Origin: CBDCWQ01 sp965223435
GTDB taxonomy: Bacteria > Myxococcota > Kuafuiibacteriia > Kuafuiibacteriales > Kuafuiibacteriaceae
NCBI GenBank assembly: GCA_965223435.1
Contig: CBDCWQ010000023.1
Location: forward strand, 992,001-1,056,000
Direction: 5' to 3'
Length of the DNA stretch: 64,000 nucleotides
The stretch's first letter is position 1. Every line of letters starts with the position of its first letter. The notes beneath the pieces were generated by a model. That model was not told the DNA's origin. It saw only the letters and a list, made by a program, of their open reading frames with translations, and ran no database searches. Of this stretch, positions 1-7,737 are shown one piece after another. Both the position numbers and the translations under genes were made by a program.

Positions 1-1
1 C

Positions 2-973
2 GGCGTCCTCGAGCGAGGGCAGGTGACGTCTACCACGGTACGGCGTCTCTTTTGCGAGCACAACCTGCCTCGCCTCTCGAAAAAGAAGCCGGTCCCGAAG
101 AGCCATCGTCTGCGGTGGCAGGCGGAGCACCCGAATGGGCTCTGGCAGGGGGACGTTTGTCACCTCGCTCCGATCGAGGTCGGGGGCCAGCGTCTTCCGG
201 TCCGGGTGCATGCGCTGATCGACGATTGCTCTCGGTACATCGTCGCGATCGAAGCGCACCACCAGGAGCGGGAGGTCGACATGCTGGGGTTGCTGGTGCG
301 GGCCCTCCGCCGACACGGCGCTCCGGACGCACTCTATCTCGACAACGGGAGCACCTACCGGGGGGAGACCCTCGAGGTGGCGTGTCGAAGGCTAGAGGTT
401 TCTCTTTTCCATCCCCCGCCTCGCTCGCCGGAGTCCCGCGGAAAAATCGAACGCTTCTTCCGCTCCCTACGCGAGGGCTGTACGGACTTTCTTGGGCCCA
501 TCGCCTCGCTTCATGACATCAATGTGAGGCTCTTTGCCTTTGTGGATGAGCACTATCACCAACGGCCGCACGCGGGTCTCTTTGGCCGCACACCGGCCAG
601 CGTCTTTCGGGCCGCAAAGACGCGCGCCCTCTCGGAGGAAAGGTTGCGGGAAGCGCTCACTGTACGCGTCAGAAGACGCGTACGTCGGGACAGCACCCTA
701 TCCATCGAGGGCAAGGAATTCCAAGTGGACCAGCATTTCCTCGCGGGAAAAGTCGTCCACGTCGCCTACGCCATGGTCGATGACCCCATCCAGCCTTGGG
801 TTGAGCACCAAGACCGCACCTTTGCACTCGAAGCCATCGACCCGGTCAAAAATGGAAAACGAAGAAGGGCCCGCATCGAGGAGACGGCAAACAAAAAGGA
901 GCTCTCCTTCGATCCGAACGGCGCCTTGCTTAACCGAGCCCGACGAAACATCCGAAAGGAGACCCGCGAATGA
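2..973 (+). CDS. DDE integrase/transposase (TniA/Mu-like), 5' partial
   Basis: Retroviral-integrase-fold transposase that would cut and join transposon ends. The reading frame is open to the left window edge, so the true start is probably outside; a GTG at 23 is the first internal candidate. A short helix-turn-helix tail (TSTTVRRLF) leads into the catalytic core: first Asp in WQGDVCH, second in YLDNGSTY, Glu in SRGKIERFF. A C-terminal beta-barrel-like Mu-transposase C region follows and ends with FDPNGALLNRARR. The stop overlaps the ATG of the ATPase gene by 4 bp, so the two are translationally coupled, as in TniA-TniB or integrase-ExeA pairs. Family assignment is firm; the exact IS group is not determined. 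Confidence 0.85.
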   Translation, partial: GVLERGQVTSTTVRRLFCEHNLPRLSKKKPVPKSHRLRWQAEHPNGLWQGDVCHLAPIEVGGQRLPVRVHALIDDCSRYIVAIEAHHQEREVDMLGLLVRALRRHGAPDALYLDNGSTYRGETLEVACRRLEVSLFHPPPRSPESRGKIERFFRSLREGCTDFLGPIASLHDINVRLFAFVDEHYHQRPHAGLFGRTPASVFRAAKTRALSEERLREALTVRVRRRVRRDSTLSIEGKEFQVDQHFLAGKVVHVAYAMVDDPIQPWVEHQDRTFALEAIDPVKNGKRRRARIEETANKKELSFDPNGALLNRARRNIRKETRE

Positions 974-1776
974 GACCCACCGAGCTTCGCCACTTTGGCT
1001 TCAAAACCACTCCTTTTTCCAAGGAGATTTCCGATCAAAACCTCTGGCTGCCTCCGTCCAAGGCCGTCCTTGTGGACGACCTCTGTCAGGCCCTTACGGC
1101 CAAAGAATCCGTCCTCCTCGTCGGAGACCCCGGCGTCGGAAAAACCTGCGTCCTCAGGGCCCTCCGGCATTGGTTGGGGCAGGGAGGATTTCGGCTCACC
1201 TACTGCTCCAACGTGACGCTCGGCCGGCGGGATTTCTATCGCCAGCTGTGTCATGCGCTGGGGCTTTTGCCCAAAGCATCCGCCGCGGCCGTCTTTGCCG
1301 CGGTGGCCAGTAACGTCGAGGAACTCACCAAGGAGAAAGTGTATCCGGTATTCTTACTTGATGAGGCGCACTTGATGCATCAGGACGTCTTGGACCATCT
1401 CCACATTCTGATGAATTTCGACTGGGACAGTCGAGCGCTCCTTTCTCTCCTGCTTGTGGGGCTGCCCGAGCTGGACGACCGACTCCGACTGAGAAGGAAT
1501 CGTTCGCTCTATAGCCGTCTCAGGCATCGCTTCTTCATCGAGGCCCTCACACCGGAAGATACCACCACCTATTTGCAAAAGCGTTTGGCCGTCGCGGGCG
1601 TCACGCGAGAGGTCTTCACCTCCGATGCGATCGCCATGATTCATGAGGCGGCGCTCGGAAGCCTGCGTGACATCGATCGCATCGCGGCCCGGGCGATCAA
1701 GGTCGCCGCGCAGAAGAAAAGTAAGCTGGTGGAGCGCCATCATCTGATCGACCTCCACGAGGAGGAGACATCATGA
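970..1776 (+). CDS. ExeA/TniB-type AAA+ ATPase of the transposition operon
   Basis: AAA+ ATPase of 268 residues, the usual partner of this integrase type. It is expected to bind ATP and DNA and to direct target choice or transposome assembly. Walker A is GDPGVGKT (about residues 56-63) and Walker B is VFLLDEAH; the N-terminus FGFKTTPFS matches the ExeA/MSHA-MshM group. It sits between the integrase and a 67-residue protein, with 4-bp ATGA overlaps at both junctions, so all three are one operon. In other contexts ExeA-type ATPases act in secretion or pili, but the coupling to an integrase gene argues for transposition. Confidence 0.87.
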   Translation: MRPTELRHFGFKTTPFSKEISDQNLWLPPSKAVLVDDLCQALTAKESVLLVGDPGVGKTCVLRALRHWLGQGGFRLTYCSNVTLGRRDFYRQLCHALGLLPKASAAAVFAAVASNVEELTKEKVYPVFLLDEAHLMHQDVLDHLHILMNFDWDSRALLSLLLVGLPELDDRLRLRRNRSLYSRLRHRFFIEALTPEDTTTYLQKRLAVAGVTREVFTSDAIAMIHEAALGSLRDIDRIAARAIKVAAQKKSKLVERHHLIDLHEEETS

Positions 1777-1976
1777 CACCACCGAAAAAGAACGCGCTGA
1801 GCATTCCTCTGCCACCGTTTACCCCGGACGAAGCCCTCCGCCTCGTCCATTTCCTCGAGAACGCGGTCGCGGCCATCTGGAAGGCGCATGGACCGAAGAT
1901 GTCCGAGCTTCTCCTTGATCGCTTCTGCGAACGCCAGGCAGACAATTCAGACCAAGAGCAGGCATACGAACGCTAA
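1773..1976 (+). CDS. Small third protein of the transposition operon, function unknown
   Basis: A 67-residue acidic/helical protein whose ATG overlaps the stop of the ATPase gene by 4 bp. I recognise no family. The sequence begins MTPPKKNALS, then has a predicted helical middle (DEALRLVHFLENAVAAIWKA) and a polar tail. Coupling to the integrase and ATPase suggests an accessory transposition factor or small regulator; this is inference from position only. Confidence 0.65.
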   Translation: MTPPKKNALSIPLPPFTPDEALRLVHFLENAVAAIWKAHGPKMSELLLDRFCERQADNSDQEQAYER

Positions 1977-2048
1977 GTCCATCATCCACCGGTTTCCCCT
2001 AGGCGCCTCCGTGATGGGCATCGGAAAGCTGGATCGCTGCCCCATCAT

Positions 2049-2402
2049 ATAGACGGAGCGGTAACAGTCGATGACGACGAACCGACGCGAATCGCAGCGA
2101 CTCAATTTCTCGAAGACGAAGGCTATCGGGTGTCGGTCGCGCAGAACGGTGAGGAGGGCCTTGCCAAATTTCAGGCGAGCACTCCGCACCTGGTTATTAC
2201 GGACATCCAGATGCCCCGCATGAACGGCTGTGATCTGCTTGAAAATATACGACAAACTTCGCCTTCGATGCCCGTTATTCTCATCACGGCCCACGCCACA
2301 ATCGACGCTCGGCGAGAGGCGGAAAGGCTTCAGGCGAACGGCTTTGTGAACAAGCCGATCGACCTCGATGATCTTTTAGAAACGGTCCAACGTTTGCTCT
2401 GA
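2049..2402 (+). pseudogene. Response-regulator receiver domain lacking its start
   Basis: The frame encodes an almost complete CheY-like receiver: acidic triad VDDDEPT, phospho-acceptor Asp in VITDIQMPRMNG, Thr/Ala switch region LITAH, and the conserved Lys in NKPIDLDD. No ATG, GTG or TTG lies in frame upstream of the acidic triad. The first usable codon is a GTG at 2130, inside the domain, and starting there would delete the acidic pocket. The frame runs back to the stop of the transposition operon (1976), so the native 5' end was most likely lost when the element inserted. Downstream is a kinase-like gene with its own receiver, perhaps a former partner. Confidence 0.6.
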
Positions 2403-2467
2403 GGTTCATCTCCACCGGCCCAAGCCTTGATCTCGGCCATACAGTCGTGGTGCTACCAGAGTCTGCT

Positions 2468-3583
2468 ATGTCGAATTCAAGCCCTGATGCCGCCAAAGTA
2501 GAGCTCCTCGGTCGCATTGCTCCTGATGTCGCGCATGACTTCGGCAATATTCTCATGGGGGCCAAAAGCTGTGTAAGCATGGCACTCAAGGACCTTCCGG
2601 AGGACAGCCCGGCCCGGCGCTATCTTGACGAGGCGAAGCGGTCCTTAGAACGCGGCGCTTCACTGACCCATCAGTTCGTTTCATTTTCCCGTGATATTCA
2701 AGTCGGAGGCACCGCGGTCGACGTAAATCTCGTTTTGCGCGACTTGGATCTTCTCATAAAACGCATCGTGGGGAGCACGGCGGAGCTCAGCCTTCAGATC
2801 GAACCCATCTGTGTTCCCACGACTTTGGATGGCGCTCTCCTAGCACAAGCCATCCTTTCGCTTGTGCTGGGCGCGCGTGACGCGTTGATGCCAGTGGCCT
2901 CTTTGACGATTCGGATCAGTCTGCCACCTCAGTCCGAAGCGAACAGGAACACACTGAACAGGCCAGAGACGACCCTCTTGATTACGATCAAGGGAACCGT
3001 GCCTGCGGACGAGGCTCTCCTTCCCATGCAATCTCCTGCGGTTGCACGGGCCGTGCGTATCCTTGAGCAAGCCGGCGGGCGGATCGAAACCGTCTGTGAC
3101 GGGCCCCTGTGTACGTTTCGATGTTTCTTACCTGACCATAGCGACATATCGTTGGAGACGCCATCGGTCCGTGCGCCGTCAACCCCACCTCGGGTCCCGG
3201 GTGCAAAAGAAGCTCCCATCGCAAATAGGGCGACGATTCTTCTGGTTGAAGACGAGGAGTCTTCACGTCTGGCCCTGTGTGATCACTTGAGTGATCTCGG
3301 CTATCGGGTACTCGGTGCGTCTACCCCGTCCGAGGCGCTTGCCCTTTGCCGCGCGAACGGAAAAATGGATGTCTTACTTACGGACTATGACTTGCCGGAG
3401 ATGTCGGGTGTTCGCCTCGCCTTACAAGTTGAAAACGTGTGCCCGAGCATCGGCGTGGTTGTGATGTCGGGCTACACCAACGTTGAGCTTGCGCCCGGGC
3501 AGAGGCTTATCACAAAGCCGTTGGATTTGGATGCGGTCGCTAATATCGTTCAGACGTCCGCCGCAGAATCAGCGGTCCTTTGA
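2468..3583 (+). CDS. Degenerate hybrid histidine kinase-like protein with C-terminal receiver
   Basis: 371 residues from ATG 2468; an upstream in-frame GTG at 2447 is less likely. The N-terminus carries a clear dimerisation/phospho-acceptor H-box (PDVAHDFGNILMG, His about residue 23). The region where the ATP-binding domain should lie keeps only a vestige of the N-box (GARDALM) and a C-terminal beta segment (EQAGGRIETV). The DxGxG and GxGxG lid motifs are not visible. A complete receiver follows (LLVEDEESS, phospho-Asp in LLTDYDLPEMSG, Lys in TKPLDLD). It may be a histidine phosphotransfer scaffold or pseudokinase rather than an active kinase. The next gene starts 4 bp after its stop. Confidence 0.7.
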   Translation: MSNSSPDAAKVELLGRIAPDVAHDFGNILMGAKSCVSMALKDLPEDSPARRYLDEAKRSLERGASLTHQFVSFSRDIQVGGTAVDVNLVLRDLDLLIKRIVGSTAELSLQIEPICVPTTLDGALLAQAILSLVLGARDALMPVASLTIRISLPPQSEANRNTLNRPETTLLITIKGTVPADEALLPMQSPAVARAVRILEQAGGRIETVCDGPLCTFRCFLPDHSDISLETPSVRAPSTPPRVPGAKEAPIANRATILLVEDEESSRLALCDHLSDLGYRVLGASTPSEALALCRANGKMDVLLTDYDLPEMSGVRLALQVENVCPSIGVVVMSGYTNVELAPGQRLITKPLDLDAVANIVQTSAAESAVL

Positions 3584-3587
3584 TCTT

Positions 3588-4337
3588 ATGTGGACTGCGA
3601 CGCTCGCTACTGTCGGCGTCATGGCTGGGATCGGTCTGGTGTGTTGGGGCACACGCTGGGGATCGACGCCCGGGGAGCGCGGTCGTGCGATGCCGGGGGA
3701 CCAATATCTCGAGTGTGGTCCTCCCGCCCGAGTCGCTATGACGCGCGCCATTTCGATCGATGCCCCGCCGGAACGCGTCTGGCCGTGGATTGCTCAACTC
3801 GGACGCGGTGCGGGATGGTACAGCATCGACTGGCTCGATAATGGGCGAAAGGCTTCCGCGCGGCACATTGTCTCTTGGATTCCGGAACCGCAATTGGGCG
3901 ATGCTGCGGCAATCGGTTACTTGCGTTACCTCGATAGCGGGCGAGCCCTGGCCTGGTGGGCCGACGGCGCACGGTTCGTTGGAGCTCAGGTGTGTCTGGT
4001 GACATGCTTCGCCCTTTCCCCTGAAGAGGGCGGGACACGTCTCATCAGCCGAATGTCTGCCGATGCTGCGGGGCCCACAGCGCACATCGCTCTGCTCGTT
4101 TTTCGCATCATCGACTCCATCATGGCTTGTCGGCAGTTGCTCAACATTCGCGCCCGAATTCACGTCTCCATAGGGCCCACGGCTCCGAGATCTTCGGAGA
4201 CCGGAGCTCTTGACCAATACCAGCTCTACGAGACTCTATACGCCACCAAAGATAGTGCCGGGGTTGCTGGGACCGAAAACGGCGCCAAATTCCGTCAGTC
4301 CGCCATTAGAGATAAGGTCCTCCGCGTTAGCGGATAG
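3588..4337 (+). CDS. SRPBCC-fold protein with N-terminal membrane anchor
   Basis: 249 residues starting at ATG 3588, 4 bp after the preceding stop. A hydrophobic N-terminal segment (ATLATVGVMAGIGLVCW) acts as anchor or signal. The body has the START/polyketide-cyclase-like pattern: TRAISIDAPPERVWPWIAQLG and GWYSIDWLDN, then the LISRM strand. Such proteins bind hydrophobic ligands; the substrate here is unknown. It may be co-transcribed with the kinase-like gene upstream. Function beyond the fold is not assigned. Confidence 0.72.
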   Translation: MWTATLATVGVMAGIGLVCWGTRWGSTPGERGRAMPGDQYLECGPPARVAMTRAISIDAPPERVWPWIAQLGRGAGWYSIDWLDNGRKASARHIVSWIPEPQLGDAAAIGYLRYLDSGRALAWWADGARFVGAQVCLVTCFALSPEEGGTRLISRMSADAAGPTAHIALLVFRIIDSIMACRQLLNIRARIHVSIGPTAPRSSETGALDQYQLYETLYATKDSAGVAGTENGAKFRQSAIRDKVLRVSG

Positions 4338-4543
4338 AACACACGCACAACGAAGATAGACTTGTGCTGGGGCTCCGGCGATATGCAGAGAGCCGCAATG
4401 TCACGATGTAGTAACGTTAACGGAACGAATCGTCCCATTTATTCGCTTTTCGCGCTTACCCGGCTCGCAGTCTGTTAGCCCCTCGGTCTTTTTTACTCCT
4501 GGTCCTGATTTTGCATTGTTTGTGTAGTAGCGGGCACCTCCCA

Positions 4544-5548
4544 ATGGGTACGCAGGCGAAAACACAATCGCGCTCATACAAGTACGGAATCGCATTCGCC
4601 GTGCTCGTTGGCTTGATGGCCGGATTGGCCGTTTGGTGGATGCGCCACGATGGCGGACTTCCCGAAGGGATTGCAGTCGGAAACGGACGTCTCGAAGCGA
4701 TCCAGGTCGATGTGGCGCCAAAGCGACCGGGCCGTATTGCCGAGGTTCTGGCCCACGAAGGTGATTGGGTGGAGCGAGGGCAAACCGTAGTCCGGATGGA
4801 CACCGCGGAACTCGAGGCAAGGCTTCGGCAGGCGAAAGCCGAAGTCAGGCGCTGCAAAGAAGGGGTCCGCTACGCGGCAGCGATCATTGCGCAGCGAGAA
4901 AGCGAGCTCAAATTAGCGCGGAGCAATCTCCATCGGACGTATCAACTGTACGAAAATGACAACATTTCGCGCAAAAACTTGGACTATGATCAGACCGCGG
5001 TCCAGACCGCCAAGGCAACGCTTGCGGCGGCAAAAACGAAGTTCGCGGATGCCGAGGTTCAGGTTGAAGCCATGACCGCGACGATGGAACGTATCAAGAT
5101 CGAAATCAACGACGGTACGCTCGCTGCTTCCGTCTCGGGCCGTGTCCTCTACCGGTTGGCTGAGCCCGGTGAGGTCATCGCCGCGGGTGGAAAGATTCTT
5201 ACGCTGATCGACCTAAACGATGTCTACATGACGCTCTTCCTTCCGGCTCGTTTCGCGGGTCGAGTGGCCATCGGGGCCGAGGCGCGGATCGTGCTTGATA
5301 CCGCACCCAACGTTGCCATTCCGGCAAAAGTATCATTCGTATCCCCAAAGGCGCAGTTCACCCCCAAAGAAGTTGAGACACAGACCGAGCGAGAAAAACT
5401 CGAGTTTCGAATCAAGGTCCAAATTGATCCACAACTTCTGAAAACATACCGCGACCGGGCCAAGACAGGGCTCCCCGGTGTTGCTTATGTTCGGGTGGAC
5501 ACCGCCGCCGATTGGCCAGAAAAATTGGCCCGAAAGCGTTCGCTGTGA
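4544..5548 (+). CDS. HlyD/YbhG-family membrane fusion protein
   Basis: Periplasmic adaptor of an ABC exporter, 334 residues from ATG 4544. One N-terminal transmembrane helix (IAFAVLVGLMAGLAVWW) is followed by a biotinyl-lipoyl half (VAPKRPGRIAEVLAHEGDWV). A long coiled-coil hairpin comes next, then the second lipoyl half (ASVSGRVLYRLAEPGEVI) and a beta-barrel. It heads the exporter operon; its TGA overlaps the GTG start of the double ABC ATPase. Known YbhG-type adaptors join inner-membrane YbhFSR to an outer-membrane channel; the substrate cannot be read from sequence. Confidence 0.88.
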   Translation: MGTQAKTQSRSYKYGIAFAVLVGLMAGLAVWWMRHDGGLPEGIAVGNGRLEAIQVDVAPKRPGRIAEVLAHEGDWVERGQTVVRMDTAELEARLRQAKAEVRRCKEGVRYAAAIIAQRESELKLARSNLHRTYQLYENDNISRKNLDYDQTAVQTAKATLAAAKTKFADAEVQVEAMTATMERIKIEINDGTLAASVSGRVLYRLAEPGEVIAAGGKILTLIDLNDVYMTLFLPARFAGRVAIGAEARIVLDTAPNVAIPAKVSFVSPKAQFTPKEVETQTEREKLEFRIKVQIDPQLLKTYRDRAKTGLPGVAYVRVDTAADWPEKLARKRSL

Positions 5549-7146
5549 CCCACGCGCCCCAAGGGGTTGCGACACTCGCGGGTGTCACCCATCGCTATGG
5601 AAATATAGCCGCGCTGGACGATATTGACCTGAACGTTCCCCAGGGAGCCCTCGTTGGCTTCTTAGGGCCCGACGGCGTTGGGAAATCCACGCTCTTGGCG
5701 CTTATCTCTGGTGTGCGAAAAATCCAGAACGGTCACGTAGAAACCTTAAATGGCCCCATGAATGATTCTCGCCACCGGGCAGCGATATGCCATCGAATTG
5801 CTTACATGCCGCAGGGACTGGGAAAAAATCTGTCCTCCACACTTTCCGTGGCCGAAAACATCGACTTTTTCGGCCGGCTTTTCGGGCAATCCGAGAGAGA
5901 ACGTACTTGGCGTACCGATGAGCTTCTTGAGAGCACTGGACTTTTCCCGTTCAGAGACCGTCCCGCGGGCAAGTTGTCTGGCGGCATGAAACAAAAACTG
6001 GGCCTTTGCTGTGCGCTTATTCATGACCCGGAACTTTTGATCTTGGATGAACCCACCACCGGTGTGGACCCTCTTTCCCGCCGTCGGTTCTGGGAACTCA
6101 TTGAGCGAATTCGACTCCGCCGACGGGATATGAGTGTCCTCGTTGCGACCGCCTATATGGACGAAGCGGAGGCCTTCGACTGGCTGATTGCCATGGACAA
6201 AGGTCGAATACTCGCGACCGGAACGCCCAGACACCTCAAAGAGAGCGTAAACAGGGAAACGCTTGAAGAGACATTCATTCGGTTGCTCCCCGGAAATAGA
6301 AGCAAAAATCATCAGTCGATCTCCGTATTAGAGCGGCCGAAAAATGATCAGACGATCGCGATCGACGCACAGGGGCTGAGTCGACGCTTCGGTGATTTCA
6401 CCGCAGTGGACAAGGTCAGTTTTCAAATCAAACGCGGAGAGATTTTCGGGTTCTTGGGCTCCAATGGCTGCGGCAAAACCACCACCATGAAAATGTTGAC
6501 CGGTCTTTTGCCCGCGAGTGAAGGCAAGGCTTTTCTGTTTGGCCGAGAAGTTCATATTCGTGACATAAAGACTCGGCGACGGGTGGGCTTCATGTCTCAG
6601 TCTTTCTCGCTGTACGGGGAACTCACCGTACGGCAAAACCTGGATCTTCACGCCCGACTGTTTCGGCTTCCTAAGCATGAAATTGACGCACGGGTCGACG
6701 AAATGGTCCAGCGTTTTGACTTGGCCGCCTTCGTCAAAACACGCGCAGATGATCTGCCCCTCGGGATACGTCAGCGTCTCTCTTTGGCGGTCGCCGTGAT
6801 CCATCGACCTGAGCTTCTTATTCTCGACGAACCGACGTCAGGGGTAGACCCCATCGCGCGAGACCGGTTCTGGAGACTGTTGATCCATCTTTCTCGCCAC
6901 GAGGGCGTGACGATTTTTATCTCCACACATTTCATGAATGAAGCCGAACGTTGTGATCGCGTTGCGCTTATGCATGCGGGAAAAGTTCTTGCTCAGGGCT
7001 CCCCGAAGACTCTTGTAAGCGAGCAGCACGCCAAGGACCTTGAGGAGACCTTTGTCACGTATTTGGAAGGCGCGACGCCTACGACCAACGGCAAGCCGTC
7101 AGGAACTACACCTCACGCTCTCAATGTCCCATCCGGGGATGCTTGA
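5545..7146 (+). CDS. Tandem ABC ATPase (YbhF-like, two nucleotide-binding domains)
   Basis: 533 residues from GTG 5545, which overlaps the adaptor's stop codon; a TTG at 5512 is an alternative. Two fused ATPase domains are present. The first has Walker A GPDGVGKST, signature LSGGMKQKL and Walker B LLILDEPTTGVD. The second has Walker A GSNGCGKTT, Walker B LLILDEPTSGVD, and a weakened signature (LPLGIRQRL in place of LSGGQ), so one composite ATP site may be impaired. It energises the two ABC-2 permeases encoded beyond the IS200 insertion. Confidence 0.9.
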   Translation: MTHAPQGVATLAGVTHRYGNIAALDDIDLNVPQGALVGFLGPDGVGKSTLLALISGVRKIQNGHVETLNGPMNDSRHRAAICHRIAYMPQGLGKNLSSTLSVAENIDFFGRLFGQSERERTWRTDELLESTGLFPFRDRPAGKLSGGMKQKLGLCCALIHDPELLILDEPTTGVDPLSRRRFWELIERIRLRRRDMSVLVATAYMDEAEAFDWLIAMDKGRILATGTPRHLKESVNRETLEETFIRLLPGNRSKNHQSISVLERPKNDQTIAIDAQGLSRRFGDFTAVDKVSFQIKRGEIFGFLGSNGCGKTTTMKMLTGLLPASEGKAFLFGREVHIRDIKTRRRVGFMSQSFSLYGELTVRQNLDLHARLFRLPKHEIDARVDEMVQRFDLAAFVKTRADDLPLGIRQRLSLAVAVIHRPELLILDEPTSGVDPIARDRFWRLLIHLSRHEGVTIFISTHFMNEAERCDRVALMHAGKVLAQGSPKTLVSEQHAKDLEETFVTYLEGATPTTNGKPSGTTPHALNVPSGDA

Positions 7147-7152
7147 GATCCC

Positions 7153-7166
7153 TCGCCTTTAGGCGA
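7153..7166. repeat. Left subterminal hairpin of IS200-like element
   Basis: Perfect stem TCGCC/GGCGA around a TTTA loop. IS200 family transposases recognise such imperfect or perfect hairpins near each end on single-stranded DNA. The related right-end hairpin also has a TTTA loop. Confidence 0.7.
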
Positions 7167-7206
7167 AGCCTTTAGGATGCTTGCGGTACTTGGGTACAAT
7201 GCCGCC

Positions 7207-7641
7207 ATGAGGCACTACCGTAAGTCGTCCCACACCGTCTACGAGTTGCACTACCATTTTGTATTCGTACCCAAGTACCGCAAGCCTATGCTGCGTGGAG
7301 ACGTGGCACTTCGGTTTAGGGAACTGGTTCGGGAGATATGTAGTCGGAACAACATCCAGATTCTGAAGGGGAACATCAGCCAGGACCACGTGCACCTCCT
7401 CTTGAGTGTACCTCCGCATCTGTCGCCGAGCCGTGTGATGCAGGCCATCAAGGGAAAGACTTCGAATCGGCTCATGGCTGAGTTTCGGGCCCTGCGTAAG
7501 TCCTTCTGGGGTCGGCACCTTTGGGCTCGGGGTTACTTTGTGGCGTCGAGCGGCAATGTGACCGACGACGTCATTGCGAAGTACATCGAGTTGCAAGGTG
7601 CCGTGCCCCAGGAGGACGAGGATTTCAAGATCACGGAGTGA
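7207..7641 (+). CDS. tnpA: IS200-type Y1 transposase (TnpA)
   Basis: 144 residues from ATG 7207. It has the HUH motif (DHVHLLLSVPP) and a C-terminal catalytic tyrosine helix region (WARGYFVASSG then DDVIAKYIE), which are typical of TnpA enzymes that move single-stranded DNA. The N-terminus YELHYHFVFVPKYRK is diagnostic of IS200. All catalytic features seem intact, so the element may be active. Confidence 0.92.
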   Translation: MRHYRKSSHTVYELHYHFVFVPKYRKPMLRGDVALRFRELVREICSRNNIQILKGNISQDHVHLLLSVPPHLSPSRVMQAIKGKTSNRLMAEFRALRKSFWGRHLWARGYFVASSGNVTDDVIAKYIELQGAVPQEDEDFKITE

Positions 7642-7692
7642 GATGGCCTGCATTGCAGGCGAGCCTTTAGGCGACTTTAGTCGCAGGCGAAC

Positions 7693-7712
7693 CCACCGCC
7701 TTTAGGCGGTGG
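7693..7712. repeat. Right subterminal hairpin of IS200-like element
   Basis: Perfect 8-bp stem CCACCGCC/GGCGGTGG with a TTTA loop, about 25 bp before the permease start. The stem-loop is GC-rich and could also attenuate transcription into the permeases. Confidence 0.7.
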
Positions 7713-7737
7713 AGTATTCAGTCCCAAAACCAAACCG

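Larger units (their letters stand above)
7147..7730. mobile_element. IS200/IS605-group insertion sequence inside the exporter operon
   Basis: A short element carrying a single Y1 transposase gene and bounded by subterminal hairpins at 7153-7166 (left) and 7693-7712 (right), the usual architecture of IS200. It fills the gap between the ABC ATPase stop (7146) and the first permease start (7738). Exact ends are estimates because these elements make no target duplication and have no terminal inverted repeats. No accessory TnpB/IscB gene is present. Confidence 0.8.

Noticed and set aside
3540..4217. 225-codon minus-strand frame
   Set aside because: Antisense to the SRPBCC gene; Arg/Ser/Pro-rich shadow composition.
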